Part shown: piece after piece, positions 51,720 through 60,807 of the stretch
Numbering within the stretch: the first letter of the stretch is position 1
Layout: every line of letters begins with the position of its first letter
Origin: Kordia aestuariivivens
Lineage (GTDB): Bacteria > Bacteroidota > Bacteroidia > Flavobacteriales > Flavobacteriaceae
Direction of reading: 5' to 3'
Assembly: GCF_014397005.1 (NCBI RefSeq)
Contig: NZ_JACGWS010000014.1
Coordinates: 1 to 64,000 of the forward strand
DNA length: 64,000 bases
Made by a program: the position numbers and the translations under genes
Notes under the pieces: model-generated
What the model was told of the DNA's origin: nothing
The model's input: the letters and a program-made list of their open reading frames with translations, nothing else
Databases searched by the model: none

Positions 51720-53171
51720 TTACAGGAAATGTTTACTTAAGCCAGCCGAATCGAATTTGAAAGCAGTATCATTTTCCGACTTATCTAGTTTATTATTGAT
51801 CGTTAACGCCCACAAAACCAATTCCATACAAAAAACTTGATCTTCTTTGCTTAAATCGCCAGCATGTTCTTTTATGATTGCTGCTAAAGGCGTCACAGCG
51901 TTGAGATTCGCATAAAATTCTTCATCTGTATCCGTATAGTTCAATTCAAGAAAGTTGTTTTCGAACCAATCAACAACGTCAGTATAGGTTGTTTTTACAC
52001 CTTGCTTTTCTAGTTTAGGAACTCGTGGAAAGATCTCTTCAAACTGTGTCATTACAGCATTGTCAATCAGGATTTTTGCTACCTCATCCGCACCTTCTTG
52101 TTCGCCTTCATACACCAATTCGATTTTTCCCGTGATGGACGGAATAATCGACATGAAATCAACTAAACGAATGGTGGTTTTTTCAGCTCCAGTTTCAATC
52201 AGACGCAATTTAGCAGCTGCCATCAAGTTTTCCATGGCACTAATAGTTAAACGTGCACTGACACCACTTTTGGCATCTACATATTCGCTGTTACGCGCTG
52301 CAAAGGCAACTTCTTCCAACAAGTCTTTTGCCATATTAGGAATTTGAATTGCCAATTTGTCTTTGCTTGAAACGCGTGCTTCTTGCTCCGTAATTTTTCG
52401 CGCCAACGCAATTGATTTTGGATAATGCGTAAATATTTGAGATCCAATTCTATCTTTTAAAGGAGTCACAATGCTTCCTCTATTGGTGTAATCTTCTGGA
52501 TTTGCGGTGAACACGAATTGAATATCTAACGGCATTCGCAGTTGAAATCCACGAATTTGAACATCACCTTCTTGTAGAATGTTAAACAAGGATACTTGAA
52601 TCCGTGCTTGTAAATCAGGAAGTTCGTTAAGTACAAATATGGAACGATTCGCACGCGGAATCATACCATAATGCAAAACGCGTTCGTCCGAATACGGCAA
52701 TTTTAAAGTCGCGGCTTTGATAGGATCAATGTCGCCTATTAAATCAGAAACGTTCACATCTGGCGTCGCTAATTTTTCAAAGAAACGATTGGATCGATGT
52801 ATCCAAGAAATTGGAGTTTCATCACCATGCTCAGCGATTAGATCTCTTGCAAATTTGGAAATTGGTTGAAATGGACTGTCGTTGATTTCAGAACCTTTTA
52901 CAATTGGCATGTATTCATCGAGCAACTCCACCATACTTCGTGCGATTTTGGTTTTTGCTTGTCCACGCAAACCCAATAAGTTGATGTGATGTCCAGCCAA
53001 AATCGCCTTTTTCAATTGTGGAATTACGGTATCTTCATAGCCCCAAAGTCCTTCAAATACTGGCTCATTTGCTTTAATGCGCGCAATTAAGTTCGCCTGA
53101 ATTTCTTCGTTGATGGTTTTATCTATAAATCCCGAATCTTTCAATTCTTTAAATGTGATTTCTTTTTTCAT
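51720..53171 (-). CDS. MoxR/magnesium-chelatase-I-like AAA+ ATPase
   Basis: The 483-residue protein has an N-terminal AAA+ domain with LLGLRGQAKTKIARSMVEL (Walker A variant), FVLNELPDLQARIQVSLFNILQEGDVQIRGF (Walker B region), FTANPEDYTNRGSIVTPLKDRIGSQIF (sensor 1), and a helical C-terminal half. It resembles bacterial ChlI/MoxR proteins that act as chaperones with VWA partners. The VWA gene lies just upstream on the same strand, supporting a MoxR-VWA system. No chlorophyll pathway gene is present, so a true magnesium chelatase is unlikely. Confidence 0.9.
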   Translation of the reverse strand: MKKEITFKELKDSGFIDKTINEEIQANLIARIKANEPVFEGLWGYEDTVIPQLKKAILAGHHINLLGLRGQAKTKIARSMVELLDEYMPIVKGSEINDSPFQPISKFARDLIAEHGDETPISWIHRSNRFFEKLATPDVNVSDLIGDIDPIKAATLKLPYSDERVLHYGMIPRANRSIFVLNELPDLQARIQVSLFNILQEGDVQIRGFQLRMPLDIQFVFTANPEDYTNRGSIVTPLKDRIGSQIFTHYPKSIALARKITEQEARVSSKDKLAIQIPNMAKDLLEEVAFAARNSEYVDAKSGVSARLTISAMENLMAAAKLRLIETGAEKTTIRLVDFMSIIPSITGKIELVYEGEQEGADEVAKILIDNAVMTQFEEIFPRVPKLEKQGVKTTYTDVVDWFENNFLELNYTDTDEEFYANLNAVTPLAAIIKEHAGDLSKEDQVFCMELVLWALTINNKLDKSENDTAFKFDSAGLSKHFL

Positions 53172-53250
53172 GTATTTTTAATTCTTTTTCAATTAATAAT
53201 TTGAATATTTATTAAATGTAAGTGTAACGTTTTTTTGCAATTTTATATAT

Positions 53251-53326
53251 CTGTCAAATCGAGCGCAGTCGAGATTCGATTAAAAGAAAGTTTTCTTTAG
53301 CTTCTCGACTGCGCTCGAAGTGACAG
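53251..53326. repeat. Large inverted repeat between VWA and MoxR genes
   Basis: Arms of 24 nt (53251-53274 and 53303-53326) pair at 22 positions around GACTGCGCTCGA, with an AAAGAAA/TTTCTTT inner part. It is of the flavobacterial intergenic hairpin type. Confidence 0.85.
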
Positions 53327-53343
53327 CTAGTTTTCATCTTCAT

Positions 53344-54486
53344 TTAAATTCTTTTTATTCTATTTTTTTCGTAATCTTCAAAAATCATTTGTCCTAAACC
53401 TGATAAACCTGTTAGAAAGGCTTTCCCTCTATTTTGTGCGGTAAATAGTTCTATAAAATGACGCAGATATGGATCTTTGGCAATCATAAATGTGGTAATC
53501 GGAATTTTTAATTTCCTTGCTTGTGCTGCTTTGTTTAAACATTTTGAAACAATCATTTCGTCCAAACCATTGCTGTTTTTGTAAAACTCTCCTGATGGTA
53601 ACCGAATACAACTTGGTTTTCCATCCGTAATCATAAAAATCTGCTTGTTTGTGTTTCGTTTTCTACGAAGAATGTCCATTGCTAATTCCAATCCGGCAAC
53701 AGTATTTGTATGATACGGACCCACTTTTAAGTATGGTAAATCCTTGATTTTAATCGGCCACGCTTCATTTCCAAATACGATAATGTCTATGGAATCTTTG
53801 GGATATTTTCGATTGATCAATTCCACCAAAGCCATTGCCACTTTCTTCGCGGGTGTAATGCGATCTTCTCCGTATAAGATCATGGAGTGACTGATGTCAA
53901 TCATCAACACCGTACTCATCTGTGATCTGTGCTTGGTTTCTTCAACAATTAAATCATTTTCAGTGAGTCGAAGATCCCCTATTCCATTATTGATTTGTGC
54001 ATTTTTTAAACTCTCCGTCATGTTCACTCGCGACAAATCGTCTCCATATTGAAATGAACGTGTATCGCCATCACGTTCGTCACCGACACCAATTTTTGTA
54101 GTGCGATGATTTCCGATGCCACTTTTTTTGAGCTTTCCAAAGATTTGATCTAACGCATATTCGCGCAAAGCGGATTCTAGTTTGGCAGTTAATATGTTTT
54201 TACCTTTTCCAGTGCCTGTGTTGCCTTTTTCGGGATCAATTTCTTCTTTGATATATCCGCGTTTCTTGAGATCGTTTTCAAAGTCTTGAAGTGAATATTC
54301 TTCGTTGAAGATTTCATATTCTTTGTCGAGCATCTCAAGCCATTCAAACGCTTCTTCGATATCGCCTGAGGTATGCGTTAGTACATCTTTGAAAATGTTA
54401 AACACGCGATCAAAATGTGATATATCTTCTGGAGTGTGTTTACTAAACGTAAACCCTTTTCCGTAATTAAACTTCCTGTTTTCCAT
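53344..54486 (-). CDS. VWA domain protein, partner of the MoxR ATPase
   Basis: The 380-residue protein has a helical N-terminal part (FNIFKDVLTHTSGDIEEAFEWLEML). The VWA domain at about 190-370 has the intact metal-binding motif DISHSM (in MIDISHSMILYGEDRITPAKKVAMAL) and IFMITDGKPSC. It is cytoplasmic, with no signal peptide. With the ATPase at 51720-53171 it forms the gene pair typical of MoxR-VWA assemblies, which insert cofactors or assemble complexes. The client is not evident nearby. Confidence 0.88.
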   Translation of the reverse strand: MENRKFNYGKGFTFSKHTPEDISHFDRVFNIFKDVLTHTSGDIEEAFEWLEMLDKEYEIFNEEYSLQDFENDLKKRGYIKEEIDPEKGNTGTGKGKNILTAKLESALREYALDQIFGKLKKSGIGNHRTTKIGVGDERDGDTRSFQYGDDLSRVNMTESLKNAQINNGIGDLRLTENDLIVEETKHRSQMSTVLMIDISHSMILYGEDRITPAKKVAMALVELINRKYPKDSIDIIVFGNEAWPIKIKDLPYLKVGPYHTNTVAGLELAMDILRRKRNTNKQIFMITDGKPSCIRLPSGEFYKNSNGLDEMIVSKCLNKAAQARKLKIPITTFMIAKDPYLRHFIELFTAQNRGKAFLTGLSGLGQMIFEDYEKNRIKRI

Positions 54487-54632
54487 GTGGAAACTATTTC
54501 TTTTTCAGTTTATCTGGATTCAAATCGTAAAGATTTACGCCAGATTGTTCTTTTTTTATAAAAATACGGGAAAGATTGCAGATAGGCAATTTGTGTAGAA
54601 GCGATTCCTTCTTATTTTAAATCGTTTTAAAC

Positions 54633-54678
54633 AAAAATGTTTCCAAGAAATCACGAGAATTTGATGGAAACGTTTTAT
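54633..54678 (-). terminator. Rho-independent terminator (shared hairpin type, copy 3)
   Basis: ATGTTTCCA and TGGAAACGT pair, with AAATC...GAATTT inside, followed by TTTTTG on the minus strand. It ends the EthD gene. Confidence 0.72.
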
Positions 54679-54712
54679 AATTGAAGCGTTAGCAGCTAGA
54701 TTATTCTATCTA

Positions 54713-55036
54713 TTAAACCATCACTTCACTCACTTGTATTATAGGTTCAATGTTTGTGAAGTTTGGTAAATCGCCCATTATTTTATCAGCATTTGGTCCA
54801 AAAGCATTTTCGAAGTCTGCTACAGAATTGAAATACATATTCCCCATTCCTGCATACGGCGCCAAAGATCCGGGAGCACCGCCACCAATTCCCTTTTCAA
54901 CAGTTGCACCTTTGAGCGCGTCACCTAATAGTGCACCAACCATTGGTAAATGTGTATTACAGTAGTAATCCATGTCAAATTTTTTCCCAGCTGAGTTTGG
55001 GTATACTACACTTACTTTAATTGAACCTTTTTTCAT
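54713..55036 (-). CDS. EthD family protein
   Basis: This 107-residue small dimeric alpha/beta-barrel protein has KVSVVYPNSAGKKFDMDYYCNTHLPMVGALLG, where EthD proteins have the Y..TH motif, and MGNMYFNSVADFENAFGPNADKIMGDLPNFTNIEPIIQVSEV. Family members help degrade ethers or act as small monooxygenase-like proteins, often with no known substrate. It is a single gene. Confidence 0.88.
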   Translation of the reverse strand: MKKGSIKVSVVYPNSAGKKFDMDYYCNTHLPMVGALLGDALKGATVEKGIGGGAPGSLAPYAGMGNMYFNSVADFENAFGPNADKIMGDLPNFTNIEPIIQVSEVMV

Positions 55037-55270
55037 TTTAATATATTTTTAGATTATTGTTTATAATTTTAGAACTATTTGATTGAGAATTATTATCGTG
55101 ATGTGCAGCAAAATTCCTTTTATTTACTATAAATGTAACGCAAAGATTGCAGATACATCGTGTGGTTTTCGTTAATACTAGCGTTTATCTTTAATAAGAG
55201 TATCATTGGACAGCGCTCAATGTGACACATCTCGATAGCTTCGCTTGGTATTTTCAATTAAAAAATATAA
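55037..55270. other. Intergenic gap with no supported gene
   Basis: It contains the promoter side of the EthD gene and a fragment GGACAGCGCTCAATGTGACA (about 55209), related in style to the hairpin repeat at 53251. No ORF is supported. Confidence 0.4.
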
Positions 55271-55314
55271 AAAAATGTTTCTATGAAATCAACGCGATTT
55301 CATGGAAACATTAT
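55271..55314 (-). terminator. Rho-independent terminator (shared hairpin type, copy 4)
   Basis: ATGTTTCTATGAAATC and GATTTCATGGAAACAT pair almost perfectly with T7 on the minus strand. It ends the NRPS operon. Confidence 0.85.
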
Positions 55315-55352
55315 AGTTTTTCTGTCGTATGTTAAGTCTGGTGATTGGATTG

Positions 55353-56033
55353 TTATAAAACTAGAATGGACTCAAAGTGTACTTTTTTTATCGTTACTTT
55401 TTTAGAATCCCTGAAATTGATATCCATCGTTTTTTTTGCCAGTATAGCTAAGTAACTTTTATATTTTTTATCCAAAAAGACTTCTTTAGTTATGAATGAA
55501 GAATCTTTTACCACTGTTTTTCCATTTATGATTTCAATTTTTTTTAGTGGAATTGATAAGCCTTCTCCATGTGCTTTGACTACAGCTTCTTTTTTTGTCC
55601 AATATTCGTAAAAAGCATTCGTTTTATTTTCGCTTTCATTAACTCTTTTCCATTCGTAAGCAGTCATTTGACTTTTAAAGCTTTCAATTTTTATTTCATT
55701 AATTAACTCCAAATCAATTCCAACCTCAAATCCTTCAGTTATAGCGCAAACGACTATATTTCCTGAATGAGAGATATTGAATTTTAAATTTGAGTCTACA
55801 AAAAATGGTTTGTTGTAATCTGTATATTCCAGTTGATAGTCATCAAAGTTTTTATTTAATTTGTTCATACCATGTACCAAAAGTAATCTTCCCAATAGCG
55901 ATAGTTGAGCATCTTGCCATCTACGATATCTATGAATTTTTTGTTGGTAGATTTCTGGAAATCTGAACAAATGTTTTTCAATTAATTCTTTATGGCTTTT
56001 TTCATGAATGTAAGCGTAGTAAATATGAATCAT
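55353..56033 (-). CDS. 4'-phosphopantetheinyl transferase superfamily protein (Sfp type)
   Basis: The 226-residue enzyme transfers phosphopantetheine from CoA to carrier domains. It has LQFN-type N-terminal KFNISHSGNIVVCAI, GIDLELI (magnesium-binding Asp) and WTKKEAVVKAHGEGLSIPLKKIEI. The size and motifs match the Sfp group that serves NRPS enzymes. It overlaps the stop of the ATP-grasp-like gene by one base (TAATG) and is the last gene of the operon, so it should activate the carrier domain of the NRPS encoded three genes upstream. Confidence 0.93.
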   Translation of the reverse strand: MIHIYYAYIHEKSHKELIEKHLFRFPEIYQQKIHRYRRWQDAQLSLLGRLLLVHGMNKLNKNFDDYQLEYTDYNKPFFVDSNLKFNISHSGNIVVCAITEGFEVGIDLELINEIKIESFKSQMTAYEWKRVNESENKTNAFYEYWTKKEAVVKAHGEGLSIPLKKIEIINGKTVVKDSSFITKEVFLDKKYKSYLAILAKKTMDINFRDSKKVTIKKVHFESILVL

Positions 56034-58813
56034 TATAGAATAAGGGTTTCAAAGAATAATCGTTCGTATACAATGGCTTCGACTGCTCCTGACGCAGAAT
56101 TAATTACTCCAATATCTGTTTTTTCTTCTGACATTCTAACCCAAACTCCTCCATAGTTTTCTCCAAAACCAAACGCTCCCCAAATTAATTTGTGAGGTGT
56201 CCATTCTCCTATTTTGTTTGGAGCAATGTTACTATTGGAATTGCAAAACTCTTGTGCGATAAAGGTACTTGTGTTTTCAGCTAAGTTAATGGCTTCTTCC
56301 CATTCTTTATCGGTCAGAAATTTTCCAACAAAAACATCTTCCCCTTGAGATCCATTAGAAGCTTTTATAACAAGGTTTTCTTTGTTATTTTTTAATACTT
56401 GGGCAAATAATTCCGTTTTCCCTCTATATAAAACTTTACTGTTCGGCGTTATTTTCTTTGTCCAAGGAATACTGTTTAGTACTAGGTCATTATCTTCTTC
56501 AGAAAAAGCTTGTTGCTCGGCTAATGTTCTTAATAGTTCAAGATTTCTTTTATCCCCGTACATAATGGTTCCCAAATGATCAGGGAAATAGAGATTCCCA
56601 ATAAAAAATGCTCTAAAAACATCTGGCGGCAAGTCTTCTTTGTTTAAAGTTAAGATAGCTAGTCCGTGTATTAAAAGGTCGTCTTTATACAATTTACCAT
56701 TCATTAGATGTAATGAGGAATAATCTGCAACGCATACACGTCCTTTTAAGCCTCTTTTAGATAATTCTTGCTGAAATAATTCATTTAAAAAATCTTCAGT
56801 ATTTTTATAAATACTCGTATCATCTGCAACTCCTAAGCACATAAACACATTAATTGTATCATCGTCGGGTAGTTTTATTTTTATAAGGTTGTCTATTAAA
56901 AAATTGATATAATATAATTGCGTGTTTCTTGACTCGTAAAAATGCTCTGTTTCCGTATCATTAAGAATAGTATGTTGATCGCGAATAATATGATCAAAAG
57001 ACTGTACTTGCCAACCTCCTATTGCAGATCCAACATTGGCTTCTAATATTTTGAACTCGTTATCCGAATATGTTAAGTCCAATCTACATCCTATTTCAAT
57101 CTTCTTTTGATGGCATAACATGGCATATTGCGCTAACATATTGTCTCCATTAAAATAAAAATCAGCTATTTTTTTTAAATCATTTTTAAAGTATAGTTCT
57201 GGGATTTGTTGAATCATTTTAGGAATACGCACGCATAATTCTTTTAGTTTATCTACTATATCAGTATCAATAATTACGGGCCAAGAAGATACTGGATAAT
57301 GATATTCTTGAAGCAATTTTGGCAATTTTTTGGATGTTAAGTCTACAAAAGCAGGAAGGTTTTTAGAAGTATTAGACATCAACTGGTTATACGCTTCTCC
57401 TAATATACTATTGGTTATTTCTTTCTCTTCGTTGTTTGTATGATGATTTACGGATATTTCTTCATATACTATTACTTCTACAGCGCCCGTTGCTGCATTG
57501 ATTGCGCCCAAAGCATTTTCCTTAGCTGCCATTCTTACCCATGTTCCTCCATATGCATCTCCAAACCCAAAAGCGCCCCAAATCAGTGAATGTGGTGTCC
57601 ATTCGTTATTTTTATTTGGCGCTAGTAAATAATCTGAAGGAATGTATTCTTGAACGATATACTTCTTTTCATTGATCGCTTTTTTTATTGCATCCGACCA
57701 AGCTTCTTTAGATAAAAATTTTCCTATAAATACATCATTTCCTTGCAATCCATCAGCGACTTTGATGACGAAATCATCCTTTTTTTCTTGTAATAATACT
57801 TCTAAGATATGTTCACTTCCTTTATATAAAGTTGTCGTTTCGTTTATAAGAACTGACCAAGGAATGTATGTTAGTATTTTTTCATTTTCACTAGCACTGA
57901 ACTTTCCTTCTTCTGCTAGTCTACGAAGTAGTACTAAGTTACGTTTATCTCGCAACATCCCAACTCCTTGATGATCTGGGAAATAAATTGCATTCATCAT
58001 AAATGCTCTAAAAATGTCAGGAGAAATATCTTTTAAAGCGAAGTCGGATATTAGTACAACATGTATTCGCTTATCCTTATAAGTCAGTACATTGTTTTTT
58101 AACTTCACCTCAGACATTCTATTTATTATTACGCTTCCTTTCTTCTTATATTTTCCAATTTCATTATTAAATATCTCATTATAGAAATTTTCTGCTTCTT
58201 TATATGCAATCAAATCCTTTTCATAAAATTCCGTTCCTACCATAAAAATATTAATCTCTTCTTCGCCTTCAGACATATATGAGATTGCTTTTTGAATAAT
58301 AAAATCAATGTAAATTTGTTGTGTAGGCATTGCAACAATTCCTAGTTCTCCATTACTCAACTCTGGATGCATTCCACTTATAACTGGTTCAAAATTTTGA
58401 AATTCCATACCTCCTAGTGAAGAACCCGCATTTACTTCTAATACTTTAAATCCTGTTGTGGTTTTTATGAGATCTAAACGACAACTTATATCTATTTTTT
58501 TCTGGCTACATAATATAGCAAAGTGTGCTAAGGTTTCATTACCGTCAAAATAGAAATCAGCGATTTTTTTAGTGTTATTTTCAAAATATAATTCAGGTAT
58601 TTCCTGGAGTAATTTTGGAATTAAAACACAGCATTCAGCTAATGCTTCACTATCTTTTTTGGGTAAGATAACTGGCCAAGATGATATAGGATATTTAAAA
58701 TTTCTCAGTATTTCAGGAACTTCTTCAGCGTTTGTATTGATGAGCGCTGGAAGTGCTTTTTTTGAAGCATTTATGATAAGGTTCTGATAGTCAAATAAAA
58801 TAGTTTTTTCCAT
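56033..58813 (-). CDS. Tandem-duplicated ATP-grasp-like protein in the NRPS operon
   Basis: This 926-residue cytoplasmic protein is two copies of one ~450-residue unit (about 1-470 and 475-926). Each unit has SSWPVI, IPELYF, KKIADFYF, a CRLDL-LEVNAGSS / LEANVGSA segment, then VIKVADGLQGNDVFIGKF / VIKASNGSQGEDVFVGKF and EWTPH-LIWGAFGFG. The last block resembles the ATP-binding half of ATP-grasp enzymes, in the circularly permuted order seen in glutathionylspermidine-synthase-like proteins. Such enzymes form peptide or amide bonds from carboxylates. A ligase or tailoring role beside the NRPS is inferred. Confidence 0.7.
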   Translation of the reverse strand: MEKTILFDYQNLIINASKKALPALINTNAEEVPEILRNFKYPISSWPVILPKKDSEALAECCVLIPKLLQEIPELYFENNTKKIADFYFDGNETLAHFAILCSQKKIDISCRLDLIKTTTGFKVLEVNAGSSLGGMEFQNFEPVISGMHPELSNGELGIVAMPTQQIYIDFIIQKAISYMSEGEEEINIFMVGTEFYEKDLIAYKEAENFYNEIFNNEIGKYKKKGSVIINRMSEVKLKNNVLTYKDKRIHVVLISDFALKDISPDIFRAFMMNAIYFPDHQGVGMLRDKRNLVLLRRLAEEGKFSASENEKILTYIPWSVLINETTTLYKGSEHILEVLLQEKKDDFVIKVADGLQGNDVFIGKFLSKEAWSDAIKKAINEKKYIVQEYIPSDYLLAPNKNNEWTPHSLIWGAFGFGDAYGGTWVRMAAKENALGAINAATGAVEVIVYEEISVNHHTNNEEKEITNSILGEAYNQLMSNTSKNLPAFVDLTSKKLPKLLQEYHYPVSSWPVIIDTDIVDKLKELCVRIPKMIQQIPELYFKNDLKKIADFYFNGDNMLAQYAMLCHQKKIEIGCRLDLTYSDNEFKILEANVGSAIGGWQVQSFDHIIRDQHTILNDTETEHFYESRNTQLYYINFLIDNLIKIKLPDDDTINVFMCLGVADDTSIYKNTEDFLNELFQQELSKRGLKGRVCVADYSSLHLMNGKLYKDDLLIHGLAILTLNKEDLPPDVFRAFFIGNLYFPDHLGTIMYGDKRNLELLRTLAEQQAFSEEDNDLVLNSIPWTKKITPNSKVLYRGKTELFAQVLKNNKENLVIKASNGSQGEDVFVGKFLTDKEWEEAINLAENTSTFIAQEFCNSNSNIAPNKIGEWTPHKLIWGAFGFGENYGGVWVRMSEEKTDIGVINSASGAVEAIVYERLFFETLIL

Positions 58814-58831
58814 ATTTTTTCTGTTTTTGTA

Positions 58832-60787
58832 TTAAATAACTCCCCAATAAAAAAGATATGTGGCTAAGAGTATATTTGAAAATAGTATTGAAAATAGTAT
58901 ACTTCGATTCGTTATTTTTTTTACGCTTATCGCGAAGTATAAAATGGTGGTTATAAGCAATCCAAAGAATAGCAATACAATCCAAAAGATATAGTTGAAT
59001 CGATCGGGCAATCCTACTGCTAGAATGAAATAATTATAGTTAGCTATTTCTTGGATAGACATTATTAAACTTATAAGGCTACCCAACCCAACAATTGAGG
59101 TTATAATAGTTAATAATCGAATTATTTTGTCTGAACTACGAGCGTATTTTTTTCTAAAAAAGTTAATCGTATGCACTAATATATATATCAACATAATTCC
59201 TAAAGCAATGAAAAGCGGAAATAGAAAGATAGGCTCATTAGCGCTAAGACTGTTTCCCATCCTAGAAACTCCCACATTAGGTTTTATGTTTGTCACAAAT
59301 ACTACTTTTTTTGCTTTTTCAAAGGCATTTACATCTATGGTTTCATGAGGGTTTGTCGTAAATTTGGTAGTTACGTCATTTCCAATTCTGGTGAAACCTG
59401 GAACATGCCCATAGGTTTTTCCAATGATATTGTATGCGCTTTTAAAGTTATTGGCTGTGTTTTCTCCATTGTTTTGAGGTGTGATAGGATCATATTCACC
59501 TGAAAATAGAAGCACTGGAAATGATGTTTCTTTTAACGTTTTTAGCGATTCGCTTTTAGATACAGAATCTATGTGTATTCTATTGAGATTCCATTTTTCA
59601 CAAACTTTGAAGTCTGATTTGTAAAATGATATTCCTCCATTGAGCTTGTCAAATTGAGCCGCATTTTCTTTATAGGCATCAAAATTGTTAACAGGTAAAA
59701 CTTCATTACAGCTCACACAATAGTAAACTCCATAGTCCATTTGAATTAAACTAGACAATGCAGGTACTAAGTTTCCTAATGTTCCTTTGTTTTTTTCGTG
59801 AAATTGATAAATCAGCAGCGGAATCATTTCTACTAATTGTTTGTTATATAGTGCTTGATGGATTGCTATTTTAAAATCTTCTGCATTAAATGTAAACCCA
59901 CCTGATGCTATCAAATTTTCGTCTACTGCTACTGTGATTGGTTCCTTTTCAAGAGCGGCTATAACTTCATAATACATTTTTTCTAAATCAGGATACGCAG
60001 CTTTACAATTAGGATCCGCTTCACATCCCGTAAATACTTTGCGTAAAGTGTTTATATAGTTTGATGTGTTTTTTGTGTAGTATGTTGTTATGTCATCTAT
60101 GGATGAATCCAATATTAGAGATTTTATATCTTCTGGAAATTCGCTTGCATATATTTGCGCAATGTATGTTCCGTAGGAAGCTCCATAAACATTCCATGCA
60201 TCATAACCCAATTTCTCTTTTAACACATGTAAATCTTTAGCAATGGATTTACTGTTGTAAGCTTCTATATCAATGTCATTTTTGATAAGTTTTTCTTTGC
60301 ATGATAAGGCAATGCTCGTTTTTTGCTTTTCATCTTCTTCTGCAGATTGATTTTTTGCCAGTATTTCTAATAATTCTTTTCCAAGATTGGGGCATAATCT
60401 GGGAGTTGAAAATCCAGTGCCTCTAACATCAAAGAGTACAATGTCATGAGTTTTACGCAACGGATGCATCAGCCAAGACCAAATAGTTGCTATACCGCTT
60501 GATCCTGGTCCACCTTGAATGAAAACAACAGCTTTCGCATTTTCGTTTTTAGCGGTATTTTTTAGTACCGTAACTGCTATTTTTATTTTTTTACTGTTTT
60601 CTTTCTCCCAATTTTCAGGAATCGTTAGGTATCCCCAAACTATGTTATCATTCTGAAGTTCTTCATAATTATAAAAAGGAGCCGTATTTTCGAAAGCTAT
60701 ATTTTGAGCTTTCATGCTACTTGTAGTTAGAAAGAGAAGCAATGCGTACGTTAAGGGCACACACAATTTTTTTATAGTTTTTATCAT
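58832..60787 (-). CDS. Secreted alpha/beta hydrolase (S33-type) with C-terminal membrane domain
   Basis: The 651-residue protein has a signal peptide (YALLLFLTTSSMKAQ) and an S33/tripeptidyl-peptidase-like alpha/beta hydrolase: FIQGGPGSSG, NVYGASYGTYIAQ with the nucleophile Ser (about 203), VLLFSGEYDPITP (acid) and TYGHVPG (His), through about 500. Four membrane spans follow (LFPLFIALGIMLIYILV to FSILFSNILLATYLFY). Similar hydrolases occur in NRPS clusters and may cleave or release products. It lies 20 nt after the NRPS stop and 18 nt before the ATP-grasp-like start, so it is within the operon. Confidence 0.88.
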   Translation of the reverse strand: MIKTIKKLCVPLTYALLLFLTTSSMKAQNIAFENTAPFYNYEELQNDNIVWGYLTIPENWEKENSKKIKIAVTVLKNTAKNENAKAVVFIQGGPGSSGIATIWSWLMHPLRKTHDIVLFDVRGTGFSTPRLCPNLGKELLEILAKNQSAEEDEKQKTSIALSCKEKLIKNDIDIEAYNSKSIAKDLHVLKEKLGYDAWNVYGASYGTYIAQIYASEFPEDIKSLILDSSIDDITTYYTKNTSNYINTLRKVFTGCEADPNCKAAYPDLEKMYYEVIAALEKEPITVAVDENLIASGGFTFNAEDFKIAIHQALYNKQLVEMIPLLIYQFHEKNKGTLGNLVPALSSLIQMDYGVYYCVSCNEVLPVNNFDAYKENAAQFDKLNGGISFYKSDFKVCEKWNLNRIHIDSVSKSESLKTLKETSFPVLLFSGEYDPITPQNNGENTANNFKSAYNIIGKTYGHVPGFTRIGNDVTTKFTTNPHETIDVNAFEKAKKVVFVTNIKPNVGVSRMGNSLSANEPIFLFPLFIALGIMLIYILVHTINFFRKKYARSSDKIIRLLTIITSIVGLGSLISLIMSIQEIANYNYFILAVGLPDRFNYIFWIVLLFFGLLITTILYFAISVKKITNRSILFSILFSNILLATYLFYWGVI

Positions 60788-60807
60788 GTTATAATTGGTT
60801 TTTTTAT

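Noticed and set aside
51720-54486. True magnesium chelatase (BchI/BchD)
   Set aside because: No chlorophyll or cobaltochelatase large subunit is nearby and the VWA protein lacks the AAA-like N-terminal domain of BchD. MoxR-VWA fits better.
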